A stretch of DNA of 64,000 bases from Streptomyces adustus. GTDB lineage: Bacteria; Actinomycetota; Actinomycetes; Streptomycetales; Streptomycetaceae. Position 1 is the stretch's first letter; the number at the start of each line of letters is the position of its first letter. The stretch lies in assembly GCF_009377175.1 (NCBI RefSeq), contig NZ_VJZD01000012.1, positions 1 to 64,000 of the forward strand. The letters run 5' to 3'. A program made the translations under genes and the position numbers. Below are positions 1 through 8,148 of the stretch, piece by piece. The notes beneath the pieces were generated by a model. It did no database searches. It saw only the letters and a program-made list of their open reading frames with translations, and was not told where the DNA came from.

Positions 1-671
1 GCCGGGGCCGGGGGGCCGTCCATGGTGGGCGGCGGGCCGAACTCGCCCGTCGGGGCCACGGCAGTGCCGTAGGGCGTCCGCGGCGGCGGCTCCGAGACCA
101 CGCGCAGCCGGAAAGTGGGGGCCGGGTCGGCCGGCCCCGGCTGCGGGTGCGAGCGGGGCCCCGGTTGCGCCGGCTCCGACGGGTCCCCCTGCGGCGCGTG
201 TTCAGGCAGCGCGCGCAGGAGGTGGGTCGGCGGCTCCGTCCGGACCGGCACGGCGTCCTCCGGCTGCCAGGCCGGGGCCACCGGAGCGACGGGAGCGACC
301 GGGGCGGCCGCAGGCGCGGGCGCGGGGACGTCCTGCGGCGGGGTGATGCGGGCGGGCTCCCCGGCGAAGTGGCTGGCGCCGTCCAGATCCACTCGAAGGG
401 GGACGACGTAACCGATGCGATCGTCCTGGACCATGGCGACCACCGGATGTCCGGTGGCGAGGGCGATGCGGTGGAGATGACTCAGCACGGCGTGCTGGAC
501 CTCCTCGCCGGGCGCCGGGAGGACCGGTACGCCGCCGATCGACGCACCGCCCAGGCCCGGTCCGGACGCCGGCACCCGGACGTCCAGCGGCGCCACCACG
601 GGCGACGCGGGGTCCGCGGAGCGCGCGGAGCGCTTCTCTTCGCGCTTCTTGTCGCGGCTGAGTCGAGACAT
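1..671 (-). CDS. Hypothetical protein, N-terminal part (runs off the left edge)
   Basis: I read this frame directly from the reverse strand: it opens with ATG at 671, 6 bases after GAGGGAA, and stays open to the window edge. The protein starts MSRLSRDKKREEKRSAR (basic), then has a compact stretch of about residues 45-110 with GGVPVLPAPGEEVQHAVLSH and GHPVVAMVQDDRIGYVVPLR, followed by a long Pro/Ala-rich low-complexity region. No membrane segment or catalytic motif is visible in this part. It is divergent from the next gene, so 672-943 should hold promoters for both. I do not recognise the family; the basic start, small folded part and disordered tail suggest a cytoplasmic adaptor-like protein, which is only inference. 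Confidence 0.65.
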   Translation of the reverse strand, partial: MSRLSRDKKREEKRSARSADPASPVVAPLDVRVPASGPGLGGASIGGVPVLPAPGEEVQHAVLSHLHRIALATGHPVVAMVQDDRIGYVVPLRVDLDGASHFAGEPARITPPQDVPAPAPAAAPVAPVAPVAPAWQPEDAVPVRTEPPTHLLRALPEHAPQGDPSEPAQPGPRSHPQPGPADPAPTFRLRVVSEPPPRTPYGTAVAPTGEFGPPPTMDGPPAP

Positions 672-943
672 CGCTTCCCTCACTCGGATGCGTCGGGGAG
701 TCGGCGGTCGGCGCGGGCCGGTGCCGTGGTTTCCGCAGCCTCCATGGTGCTCCTTCCCGACGCCGGGCCACCGCTCCCCCGGCGGCAGGATCCAGTCGTG
801 CACATACTGTCGAGTCTCTCCGCCCACTTACGGTGCACGCGTCACCACGACGTCACAGACTCGTCCCAGGACGTCGCCCGCGGTGCCGGACGCGTGACGA
901 GCGGAGTGATGAGGATCAAGGACGACGAGGGAGGAGCACGGGA

Positions 944-1498
944 ATGCCGAACGGCGGTGCACGACAGGGGCCGGAAATCTGGATCCGGGGTCCGGTGAGC
1001 CCGCCGGAGGGGAACGTGCGGGACTCGCGGAGCGCGCGGTACCCGCAGGAGGGGTACGGGCCCGGACACGTCCACGGCACCCACCGGCACTTCTCCTGGG
1101 TGGCCACGCACGGCGGCGCGGGCACCTCCACGCTCGCCGCGGTCTACGGCGGCCGGGACTGCGGGCGCGACTGGCCCGGCCCGGACGATCCGCAGTCGGT
1201 CCTGCTGGTCGCCCGGACCCATGCGGCGGGGCTGGATGCCGTACTGCGCACCTTGGAGGTCTTCCGGCTCGGGGAGGCTCCCGTGGGACTCGACCTGGAC
1301 TCCGTCGTGCTCGTCGCGGACGCGCCGGGCCGACTGCCGCGCCCCCTCGCCCAGCGGGTCGCACGGATCGAGTCGGCCGTCGACGTGCACCGGGTGCCCT
1401 GGGTGGCCGCCTGGCGCGTCGGCGACCTGGGCGGGGAGCCGCCGCGGGAGACCCGGACACTGATCCGACTGACGGAGTACAGTTGCACGTGCATGTAA
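944..1498 (+). CDS. Hypothetical protein with P-loop-like motif
   Basis: About 184 residues. The start is ATG at 944, 8 bases after GAGGGAGGAG; the frame is open further upstream but without a ribosome site. After a polar first 45 residues comes HFSWVATHGGAGTSTLA, a Gly-rich loop like a degenerate Walker A of ParA/MinD-type proteins (the usual Lys is missing), then strand-like VLLVARTHAAGLDAVLR and LDSVVLVADAPGRLP. It may belong to the DUF6668-type Streptomyces proteins, from memory only. The last codons (SCTCM) lie inside the palindrome and direct repeat before the next gene. Nucleotide binding is a guess from the loop. Confidence 0.7.
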   Translation: MPNGGARQGPEIWIRGPVSPPEGNVRDSRSARYPQEGYGPGHVHGTHRHFSWVATHGGAGTSTLAAVYGGRDCGRDWPGPDDPQSVLLVARTHAAGLDAVLRTLEVFRLGEAPVGLDLDSVVLVADAPGRLPRPLAQRVARIESAVDVHRVPWVAAWRVGDLGGEPPRETRTLIRLTEYSCTCM

Positions 1499-1519
1499 TG
1501 TAGACGCATGTAATGTAGA
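1484..1519. repeat. Palindrome plus 15-bp tandem direct repeat, possible operator
   Basis: TGCACGTGCA (1484-1493, perfect palindrome) overlaps two copies of GCATGTAATGTAGA at 1491-1504 and 1506-1519, a 15-bp period. The block begins in the last codons of the preceding gene and ends 54 bases before the reductase start, where a repressor of the MarR/HxlR/TetR kind would bind. No regulator gene lies beside it. Confidence 0.5.
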
Positions 1520-1573
1520 GGCGTTCATTGCGGGCGCATGCATCTGTCGTCAGCCGAGTCTCCTGGGGGAGCA

Positions 1574-2188
1574 ATGGGCCGCCGTTTCCTGTTCGTACTG
1601 GGCAGCAGCCGCACCGAGGGCAACACCGAACTGCTGGCCCGCCGGGCCGCCGAGCAACTGCCCGCGGACGTGGAGCAGGAGTGGATCAGCCTTCTCGAAC
1701 GGCCGCTGCCGGAGTTCGAGGACCGGCGGCACCCCGGCGGCCGCACCCGCCCCGACGCCGACGCCACCCCGGCCGACGCGGCGACCCATGACAACGTGGC
1801 GGCACTGCTGGACGCCACGCTCGCCGCGACGGACATCGTGATCGCCTCGCCGCTGTACTGGTACTCGGTGTCCGGCCCCACCAAGCGCTACCTGGACCAC
1901 TGGACGGGCTGGCTGCGCACCCCCGGCGTCGACTTCCGGGCGACCCTGGCCGGACGCACCCTCTGGGGCGTCACCGCGCTCGCGGACCACGAGCCGGTCG
2001 TCGCCGACCCGCTGATCGGCACGCTCAACAACACGGCCGCGTACCTGAAGATGCGCTTCGGCGGGGTCCTGCTCGGCAACGGCAGCGACCGCGGCGACGT
2101 ACTGAAGGACACGACGGCGCTGACGCGGGCGAAGACGTTCTTCGCGCGCGAGGCACCACTCGCCCGCTTCCCGTTCGAGGACGCCTGA
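1574..2188 (+). CDS. NAD(P)H-dependent FMN reductase / flavodoxin-like oxidoreductase
   Basis: 204 residues. ATG at 1574 follows GGGGGA; an in-frame ATG 36 bases earlier has no such site. The fold is that of the NADPH-dependent FMN reductase/WrbA-like family: strand FLFVLGSSR at residues 4-12 leading into the phosphate-binding TEGNTELLARRAAEQL, and IVIASPLYWYSVSGPTKRYLDHW with the Pro-Leu-Tyr-Trp flavin loop. Expected role is cytoplasmic two-electron reduction of quinones, nitro compounds or flavin using NAD(P)H. It stands alone, is followed after 10 bases by the stop of a convergent gene, and is preceded by the repeat at 1484-1519, so it may be inducible. Confidence 0.85.
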   Translation: MGRRFLFVLGSSRTEGNTELLARRAAEQLPADVEQEWISLLERPLPEFEDRRHPGGRTRPDADATPADAATHDNVAALLDATLAATDIVIASPLYWYSVSGPTKRYLDHWTGWLRTPGVDFRATLAGRTLWGVTALADHEPVVADPLIGTLNNTAAYLKMRFGGVLLGNGSDRGDVLKDTTALTRAKTFFAREAPLARFPFEDA

Positions 2189-2198
2189 CCCGCACCCC

Positions 2199-3092
2199 TC
2201 AGGTGCTGATGTCCTTCGTCGTGAAGCGGGCCCACGCGGCGGTGCCGAACACCGCCGCGTACAACCCCTGGAGGCCGAGGTTGCGCACCAGGTCGTCCCA
2301 GTAGACCGGCTCCCGCAGCAGGTCGGCGAAGGACAGCCAGTAGTGCGAGAACAGATACGGCTGGATCGCGTGCAGCTGCGGGATCTGGTCGAGGATCTGG
2401 ACGGTGATCAGCAGACCCACGGTGGTCGCCATGGCCGCGATACCGCTGCCGGTCAGGGTCGAGACGAACAGGCCGAGCGCCGCGACGCCGGTCAGTGAGG
2501 CGGCCACGACCAGGGCGATCAGCGCCGCCCGGCCCAGGCCCTCGGCGAACGTGATCCGGGTGCCGGAGATCGTCGTCAGGTCACCGAGCGGGAAGAGCAG
2601 GGCCCCGACCAGCATCGCCGAGGCGGCGACGACGAGCGTGGCCACCAGGCAGAAGGCGATCGTGGTCGCGTACTTGGTGAGCAGCAGACGGGTGCGGCCG
2701 GCGGGCGCCACCAGCAGGTAGCGCAGCGTCCCGGCGCCGGCCTCGCCCGCGATCGCGTCGCCCGCGACGACCCCGATCGCCATCGGCAGGAAGAACGGCA
2801 GCGTCGCGGCCAGCGCCGTGAACACCAGGAACAGCCCGTTGTTGGTGATCTGCGAGATGAACGCCGGCCCGCCGCCTCCGCGGCCGTCCGGGGACCCGTC
2901 GCCGGTCTCGATCCTGACCGCGATCCCGACCAGGACCGGCACGGCCGCCAGCACACCCAGCAGGGCGAGCGTGCGCCAGCGCCGGAAGGTGGTCACCAGT
3001 TCGCTGCGCAGCAGACCGAAGGTCCACAGGGGGCCGGGTCGACGGGGGACGTCCACCGCGCCGGCCGGGACGGCCGCCTCAACCCGCGACAT
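2199..3092 (-). CDS. ABC transporter permease (ABC-2 type)
   Basis: 297 residues. About six hydrophobic spans are visible: TLALLGVLAAVPVLVGIAV (near 42-60), a segment around FLVFTALAATLPFFLPMAIG, AFCLVATLVVAASAMLVGAL, AALIALVVAASLTGVAALGL, a GIAAMATTVGLLI span and a C-terminal one. The pattern GDAIAGEAGAGTLRYLLVAP between spans is typical of ABC-2 membrane proteins (NatB/CcmB-like). It overlaps the ATPase gene by 14 bases and is translated after it, so the two form one exporter. The substrate cannot be read from the sequence. Confidence 0.9.
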   Translation of the reverse strand: MSRVEAAVPAGAVDVPRRPGPLWTFGLLRSELVTTFRRWRTLALLGVLAAVPVLVGIAVRIETGDGSPDGRGGGGPAFISQITNNGLFLVFTALAATLPFFLPMAIGVVAGDAIAGEAGAGTLRYLLVAPAGRTRLLLTKYATTIAFCLVATLVVAASAMLVGALLFPLGDLTTISGTRITFAEGLGRAALIALVVAASLTGVAALGLFVSTLTGSGIAAMATTVGLLITVQILDQIPQLHAIQPYLFSHYWLSFADLLREPVYWDDLVRNLGLQGLYAAVFGTAAWARFTTKDIST

Positions 3093-4089
3093 CGAACCCC
3101 TCCCCCGTCAGGGCCACGAACGCGTCCTCCAGCGAGGCCCGTTCGACCCCGAAGCCGCGCACCCGGACCCCGGCGGTCACCAGTGCCGCGTTCACCTCGG
3201 CAAGGTCCCGCTCGGGTGGTTCGCCGGTCACCCGGTCCTCGGCCACGACGAGGTCGCCGACGCCCTGCTCCTTCAGCACCCGGGCCGCGTCGCCCGGGTC
3301 GGGCGTGGTCACCACCAGTCGGCCGCGGGCCCCCGCGGCCAGGTCGGAGACCGCTCCCTGGGTGACGAGCCGTCCCTGCGCCATCACCGCGGCATGGGTG
3401 CACACCTGCTCGATCTCGTCGAGCAGGTGCGAGGAGAGGAAGACGGTCGTGCCGTCGAAGGCCAGTTCCCGCACCAGGGTCCGGATCTCCCGCATGCCCT
3501 GCGGGTCGAGGCCGTTGGTCGGCTCGTCCAGGACGAGCAGCCGGCGCGGCTGGAGCAGCGCCGCCGCCAGACCGAGCCGCTGTTTCATGCCGAGGGAGTA
3601 CGCCTTCGCCTTCTTGCCCGCCGCGGCCGACAGGCCCACCCGGTCCAGCGCCTGCGCGACGCGGGTACGCCGGGTGCGCGGGTCGGCCGTCGGGTCGGCG
3701 GCGTCGTACCTGGTCAGGTTGTCCCGGCCGGAGAGGAAGCCGTAGAGGGCCGGGCCCTCGATGAGCGCGCCGACCTGCGGCAGCACGGCGCGCGAGGCGC
3801 GGGGCATGGGCTGCCCCAGCACCCGCGCCGTGCCCGAGGTGGGCGCGATCAGGCCCATCAGCATGCGGATGGTGGTGGTCTTGCCGGAGCCGTTCGGGCC
3901 GAGGAAGCCGAAGACGCTGCCCGCCGGGACGGTCAGGTCGAGACCGTCCACGGCGAGCTGTCCGCCGCGGTAGCGCTTGGTCAGACCGCGGGTGGCGATG
4001 ACCCCGGCACCGGCATGCGCACGCGCATCGGCACCGGCGTCGGCATCCGCGTCCGGCGGGGGCGGTTGCGTGGCGGACGGCTCGTCCAT
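3079..4089 (-). CDS. ABC transporter ATP-binding protein
   Basis: 336 residues. After a 30-residue Asp/Ala-rich N-terminal tail the ABC domain has Walker A GPNGSGKTT (64-72), signature YSLGMKQRLGLAAALL, Walker B LLVLDEPTNGLDPQG and the switch His in TTVFLSSHLLDEIEQ. The roughly 100-residue C-terminal extension is of the drug/bacitracin (BcrA/DrrA-like) exporter type. ATP hydrolysis would drive the permease encoded directly downstream with a 14-base overlap. The LolA-like gene starts a little upstream on the same strand (28-base gap), so the three genes are probably one transcript. A GTG at residue 30 is a less likely start. Confidence 0.92.
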   Translation of the reverse strand: MDEPSATQPPPPDADADAGADARAHAGAGVIATRGLTKRYRGGQLAVDGLDLTVPAGSVFGFLGPNGSGKTTTIRMLMGLIAPTSGTARVLGQPMPRASRAVLPQVGALIEGPALYGFLSGRDNLTRYDAADPTADPRTRRTRVAQALDRVGLSAAAGKKAKAYSLGMKQRLGLAAALLQPRRLLVLDEPTNGLDPQGMREIRTLVRELAFDGTTVFLSSHLLDEIEQVCTHAAVMAQGRLVTQGAVSDLAAGARGRLVVTTPDPGDAARVLKEQGVGDLVVAEDRVTGEPPERDLAEVNAALVTAGVRVRGFGVERASLEDAFVALTGEGFDVAG

Positions 4090-4116
4090 CAGCTCCCTCG
4101 TTTCGTCGTACCCACC

Positions 4117-5448
4117 TCAGTGGTCGGCGTCGGCCGCCTTGACCAGCGCGCCCTTGGTGACCGCGCCGACGTACACCTTGCCGTCGTCCGTGATCAGGGC
4201 GTTCACCAGGCGGGTGGAGAAGACCGTGCCCGAACCGAACTTGCCGGTGACCTTGTCGCCGAGCGAGCCGAGGAAGCCGCCGAGGTCGCCGGCCGCACCG
4301 GCGGCGCCGTCGGCGGAACCGGTGGGCAGGCCGCTCTTGCTGCCGGAGTCGAAGGCGGCGATGGAGGTCCAGCCCTCGCCGATGACCTTGGAGTCGCCGG
4401 CACCCTCCGAGCCCGCGAGGCCCGACAGGCCCGGGAAGCCTTCGAGGCCCTGCGCGCCCTTGGCGCCCTTGTCGCCCTTGTCGCCCTTCGCGCTGTCGTC
4501 GCGGGACTTCCCGCTCTCCCGGCCCTGCCCGTGGTCGTCGCCCTCGGTGACCTTGGCCCCCTTGGGCGGGGTGAAGTCGAAGGTCGACGCGGCGGGCTTG
4601 GCGAAGCTGATCCGGGTGAAGCCCGCGTCCACGACCGCCGCGCCGCCACCGGCCGGGGTCAGCGTGAACTTCAGCGGCAGCCCGGTCTTCGCGTCCACGG
4701 CCACGCTGATCGTGCCGACCGTGCTGCCGGACTGCTTGGGCTTGACGAGCAGCTTGTACGCGTCCCGCCCGGCGACCTGCATGGTGCCGTCGACGGTCAC
4801 GGACGTGGTGGCGTCGACCGACTTCAGGGCCTCCTCGGTGAGGCCCTTGGGGGTGGCCGGGACCGGCTCCTCGCGGCGGTCGCCCTTGGCCGCGCTGTCG
4901 TCCGCGGTCGAGTGGTAGACCTCGTTGGACTTGCTGTCGTAGCCCCAGACGTCCTTGCCGTCATGGATGACGCTGTACTCGGCGGCGCTCTCCAGCAGCG
5001 AGAGCTTCTGCCGGTCCGGGCCGTCGGTCGCGACCCGCAGGGTGTGCGTGCCGGAGGCGAGTTCGGTCAGCTTGGCGGACGGGTCCGCGCTCGACCCGCC
5101 GCCGGCGGAGCCCGAGCCGCCCGTGGCGCCCGACAGCAGGCCGCTCTCCAGTCCGCCGAGGTCGGGGAGCCCCAGGTCCGTGGTGATCTTCACCGTGCCG
5201 GACAGCTGCTCCACGTCCGACTGGGCGATCCTGTCGATGAGTTGCTGCGCGGTGATCTTCGGAAGGTCGGGGTCCCCGGAGGAGGCGAGCGCCGGGACGA
5301 GCCCGATGGTCGCCGCGGCCACCCCCACCACCGCGACCGGAACGACGTACCGAGCGGCCGTACGACGCCCGGAGCGCAGGTCGTCGGCCTCCCCGGCGGT
5401 CGTACCGGTCACACCGGTCGTGCTGTCGTCGGATTCGTACGGTGCCAT
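4117..5448 (-). CDS. Membrane-anchored LolA/RseB-like protein with collagen-like insert
   Basis: 443 residues from ATG at 5448 (GTAGGG just upstream); the frame is open 44 codons further but that part is not protein-like. One N-terminal anchor, YVVPVAVVGVAAATIGLVPA (34-53), puts the rest outside. Residues 60-300 fit the LolA/RseB/DUF2092 superfamily: AQQLIDRIAQSDVEQLSGTV at the start and DAKTGLPLKFTL in the middle. Residues 322-351 are ten Gly-X-Y triplets (GDK GDK GAK GAQ GLE GFP ...), a short collagen-like stretch, before a C-terminal domain. It lies upstream of the ABC exporter on the same strand, so a role as an extracytoplasmic lipid/lipoprotein-binding or sensing partner of that exporter is plausible but inferred. 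Confidence 0.82.
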   Translation of the reverse strand: MAPYESDDSTTGVTGTTAGEADDLRSGRRTAARYVVPVAVVGVAAATIGLVPALASSGDPDLPKITAQQLIDRIAQSDVEQLSGTVKITTDLGLPDLGGLESGLLSGATGGSGSAGGGSSADPSAKLTELASGTHTLRVATDGPDRQKLSLLESAAEYSVIHDGKDVWGYDSKSNEVYHSTADDSAAKGDRREEPVPATPKGLTEEALKSVDATTSVTVDGTMQVAGRDAYKLLVKPKQSGSTVGTISVAVDAKTGLPLKFTLTPAGGGAAVVDAGFTRISFAKPAASTFDFTPPKGAKVTEGDDHGQGRESGKSRDDSAKGDKGDKGAKGAQGLEGFPGLSGLAGSEGAGDSKVIGEGWTSIAAFDSGSKSGLPTGSADGAAGAAGDLGGFLGSLGDKVTGKFGSGTVFSTRLVNALITDDGKVYVGAVTKGALVKAADADH

Positions 5449-5647
5449 GTGTGCCCTACCTCCGTGGTCGGCGGCGGCTGTGCGTCTCGGCGCGTCCTCG
5501 CACTCGTGGTCCCACCCTGAGCCGCCATTCTCACCCGAATCGGTGAGGAGTGGTGTTTTCCGTTGTGTCCATCTCACCAAATCGGGGCTGTCGAAGCGTC
5601 AGACCGCGGGATCAACTCCGCGTACTGCTGGGGTATGACACGAAGAG

Positions 5648-5689
5648 GCGGTGCCGCGCCCGACCCGTAGGGGTCGCGCCCGACACCGC
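5648..5689 (-). terminator. Hairpin downstream of the polyprenyl synthase
   Basis: Inner stem CGACCC-GTAG-GGGTCG (5661-5676) with an outer GCGGTG/CACCGC pair, 47 bases past the stop of the polyprenyl synthase read on the minus strand. No T tract, as usual in Streptomyces. Confidence 0.55.
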
Positions 5690-5735
5690 ACTCCGAACAA
5701 CAGGGGCCGACCCGGCAGGGCCTGCCCGGCAGTCC

Positions 5736-6746
5736 CTAGCCCGCCCGGTGCACCACCGCGTCGCACAGCTCCACCAGCGCCCGCTTCGCGTCGCACTCCC
5801 GCAGCGGCGCCAGCGCGGCGCGCGCGTCCTGCGCGTAGCGCACGGTGTCCTTGCGCGCCTGCTCCAGCGCGGGGTGCTCGCGCAGGGCCGCCAGCGCCTC
5901 CGTCAGCTTCGCGTCGTCGCTCAGGTCGGAGTCCAGCAGCTCGCACAGCGCGATGTCCTCCGCCAGCCCCAGCCGTGCGGCCCGCTCGCGCAGCCGCAGC
6001 ACCGGAAGCGTGGGGATGCCCTCCCGCAGATCCGTGCCGGGGGTCTTGCCCGACTCGCGGGAGTCCGACGCGATGTCCAGCACGTCGTCGGCCAGCTGGA
6101 AGGCGACTCCCAGCCGCTCCCCGTACTGCGTCAGCACGTCCACGACCGTCTCGTCCGCCCCGGACATCATCGCCCCGAACCGGCACGACACCGCCACCAG
6201 CGATCCGGTCTTGCCACCCAGCACGTCCAGGTAGTGCTCGACCGGGTCCCGCCCGTCCTGCGGCCCCGCCGTCTCCAGGATCTGTCCGGTCACGAGCCGC
6301 TCGAACGCCTCCGCCTGCACCCGCACCGCCTCGGGCCCGAGGTCGGCCAGGATGTGCGACGCCCGCGCGAACAGGAAGTCACCGGTGAGGACCGCGACGG
6401 CGTTGCCCCAGCGGGTGTTCGCGCTGTCCACCCCGCGCCGCACCTCGGCCTCGTCCATGACGTCGTCGTGGTACAGCGTGGCGAGGTGGGTCAGTTCCAC
6501 GACCACCGCCGACGGCACGATCCCCGGCGCGTACCGGTCCCCGAACTGCGCCGCGAGCATCACGAGCAGTGGCCGGAAACGCTTCCCGCCCGCCCGCACC
6601 AGATGCTGCGCGGCCTCCGTGATGAAGGGGACTTCACTCTTGGTGGCCTCGAGCAGGCCTTCCTCGACGGCCGCCAATCCGGCCTGGACATCGGCTTCCA
6701 GAGCCTGGTCCCGCACGCTCAGCCCGAACGGCCCGACGACGGTCAC
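5736..6746 (-). CDS. Long-chain polyprenyl diphosphate synthase (menaquinone side chain)
   Basis: 336 residues. GTG at 6746 follows AGGAG; an in-frame ATG far upstream lacks a site. All trans-prenyltransferase motifs are present: GKRFRP (54-59), first Asp-rich motif DDVMD (94-98), GDFLFARA, GGKTGSL and FQLADDVLD (second Asp-rich motif, 220-224). It condenses isopentenyl diphosphate onto an allylic starter in the cytoplasm. Small residues rather than bulky aromatics before the first motif fit a long product, so hepta- to nonaprenyl diphosphate for menaquinone is most likely; the exact chain length cannot be read. menG, mqnC and complex I lie in the same window, which supports a respiratory-quinone role. 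Confidence 0.92.
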   Translation of the reverse strand: MTVVGPFGLSVRDQALEADVQAGLAAVEEGLLEATKSEVPFITEAAQHLVRAGGKRFRPLLVMLAAQFGDRYAPGIVPSAVVVELTHLATLYHDDVMDEAEVRRGVDSANTRWGNAVAVLTGDFLFARASHILADLGPEAVRVQAEAFERLVTGQILETAGPQDGRDPVEHYLDVLGGKTGSLVAVSCRFGAMMSGADETVVDVLTQYGERLGVAFQLADDVLDIASDSRESGKTPGTDLREGIPTLPVLRLRERAARLGLAEDIALCELLDSDLSDDAKLTEALAALREHPALEQARKDTVRYAQDARAALAPLRECDAKRALVELCDAVVHRAG

Positions 6747-7403
6747 GAGGGGTCTCCTGTCTGCTGGTGTCCACTGGCGCTCACGCGGTTTGTCGATAGG
6801 TCGCTGCCACCACCTCAAGTCAGCGTATCCGGTCACGTTTCGATCACCGATAGCCCCCACGGTTACCGGCCAGGCGGTACCGGGTCACGCCCGAGATGTT
6901 TCCGATCAGACGACAAGGGTGACCTTCGGCCGCTTTCAACCGATATGGCGACCTCCATGGGCAGGTCGCACGACCCGCCCGGGCGCACCGCCGGGCACCT
7001 TCGCCCGGTCGACCGAAAGCACCCGACCGAGTTCCCGCCCGCGCCGCAACTCGACACCTCCGCGTCACCGCACGAGGCGACGGGGCCGCACGGATCCGGC
7101 CACCCCCCTCGCGACAGGCGACCGGCAGCAGCGCGGCGGCACTCCGCCAGATGTACCGGAAACGGACTCTAAGCACCTTTATGTCCGATTCGCTGGAATT
7201 AGTTATGAAATTCCCCTTGGGGGCAATTGTGGCCGACTCCGTAAACAGTGAATTGGCTCACGTGGCCCCATAAGTGGATGTACCCACCACTCACCCTCGC
7301 CACCCTTCCCCGGCAAGCGAGTTGACCCTTGGCAACCGCAAAGGATCAAGTGCCCCAAATGCCTCAGACCAAGGTCAAATGGGGCTAGGTGTGAACCAGT
7401 CCC
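6747..7403. other. Intergenic stretch with no supported gene
   Basis: About 650 bases between the divergent polyprenyl synthase and the riboswitch. Open frames here (for example minus 6844-7176) have Arg/Pro-rich, non-protein-like translations and no ribosome sites. The part around 7170-7390 is clearly more A/T-rich than its surroundings, as in a promoter region. I see no RNA gene or repeat. Confidence 0.5.
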
Positions 7404-7433
7404 TTGTTCCGGACATGTGCTCTCGCATACGTT
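7404..7433 (+). promoter_or_regulatory. Putative vegetative promoter for the riboswitch-transglycosylase unit
   Basis: TTGTTC (7404-7409) and TACGTT (7428-7433) are 18 bases apart, matching the HrdB-type -35/-10 pattern (TTGACR, TANNNT). Transcription from about 7440 would begin just before the riboswitch. Confidence 0.45.
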
Positions 7434-7449
7434 CCCGGCGAGTCGGGCG

Positions 7450-7636
7450 GACGCCTAATCCTGCCGCCGCCCTTCACCACCACCGACGAACACACTCGTA
7501 CGGCAGGAGCGGGGGAACCAGGTAAGCCGCCGGACCGGGCATCCCACCCGGAACGGCTAGGGGTTGAGCCGCGTCGCCACACGGCGGCGCGGACGGGCAC
7601 CTCCCGGCCCGAACCCGACAGCTCACCTCGCAGGCA
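7450..7636 (+). promoter_or_regulatory. c-di-AMP riboswitch (ydaO/yuaA class)
   Basis: The leader of the transglycosylase gene carries the landmark pieces of the ydaO class in order. P1-type pairing joins CCTGCCG (about 7460) with CGGCAGG, followed by AGCGGGGGAACCAGGTAAGC (7508-7527), GGCTAGGGGTTGAGCCGC (7555-7572), CCGGCCCGAACCCGACAGC (7604-7622) and the closing TCACCTCGCAGGC. A gene start follows 18 bases later. In Streptomyces this class precedes cell-wall hydrolase genes such as rpfA and turns them off when c-di-AMP is high, so hydrolase output should fall with rising c-di-AMP. The boundaries are estimates. Confidence 0.85.
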
Positions 7637-7654
7637 CCGGAGAGGAATCACGCC

Positions 7655-8125
7655 ATGCACGCTGCCGGTCAGAGCCGTCGCGCCCGTTTCGTCCGCACCC
7701 TCGCCGTCGCCGGTACCGGCGCCGCCGTGCTCGCCCTGCCGCTCCTCGGTGCCACCAGCGCCTCCGCGGCCACCACCACGCCGGTCACCACGGCCCCGAA
7801 GTACACCAACAACCTCGACGGCTGGATCCGGCAGTCGCTCTCGGTCATGGCCCAGCACCACATCCCGGGCAGCTACAACGCGATCCACCGCAACGTGATG
7901 CGGGAGTCCTCCGGCAACCCGCGCGCCATCAACCTCTGGGACTCCAACGCGGCCAAGGGCATACCGTCCAAGGGCCTGCTCCAGGTCATCGACCCGACCT
8001 TCGCCGCCTACCACGTCGGCGGCACGTCGTTCGACATCTACGACCCGGTCGCGAACATCACGGCCGCCTGCAACTACGCCGCCAAGCGCTACGGCTCGAT
8101 CGACAACGTGTTCGGCGCCTACTGA
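7655..8125 (+). CDS. Secreted transglycosylase SLT-domain protein
   Basis: 156 residues. ATG at 7655 follows GAGAGGAA. There is a typical signal peptide: basic RRARF, hydrophobic TLAVAGTGAAVLALPLLGAT, cleavage after ASA near 38. The mature protein is one soluble lytic transglycosylase domain: the catalytic Glu is E84 in NVMRESSGNPRAINLWD, and GLLQVIDPTFAAY (107-119) is the second SLT motif. It would cleave the MurNAc-GlcNAc bond of peptidoglycan outside the cell. No LysM or other wall-binding domain is attached. The riboswitch directly upstream ties its expression to c-di-AMP. Confidence 0.93.
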   Translation: MHAAGQSRRARFVRTLAVAGTGAAVLALPLLGATSASAATTTPVTTAPKYTNNLDGWIRQSLSVMAQHHIPGSYNAIHRNVMRESSGNPRAINLWDSNAAKGIPSKGLLQVIDPTFAAYHVGGTSFDIYDPVANITAACNYAAKRYGSIDNVFGAY

Positions 8126-8148
8126 CCGGCCCCGCCCGGGACGGTCAG
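8122..8148. terminator. Bidirectional hairpin spanning two stop codons
   Basis: CTGACCG (8122-8128) pairs with CGGTCAG (8142-8148) around a 13-base loop. The TGA stops of both convergent genes lie inside the two arms, so one hairpin can serve both. Confidence 0.5.

Noticed and set aside
2818..5520. 900-codon plus-strand open frame over the ABC transporter and LolA-like genes
   Set aside because: It is antisense to three genes with clear family motifs; its translation is Arg/Gly/His-rich with no domain, a common high-GC shadow.
4117..5580. Longer start of the LolA-like gene at 5580
   Set aside because: The extra 44 residues are not protein-like and push the membrane anchor inward; ATG at 5448 has a ribosome site.
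6844..7176. Minus-strand 110-codon frame upstream of the polyprenyl synthase
   Set aside because: Arg/Ala-rich, no ribosome site, and sits in a region that behaves like a promoter gap.
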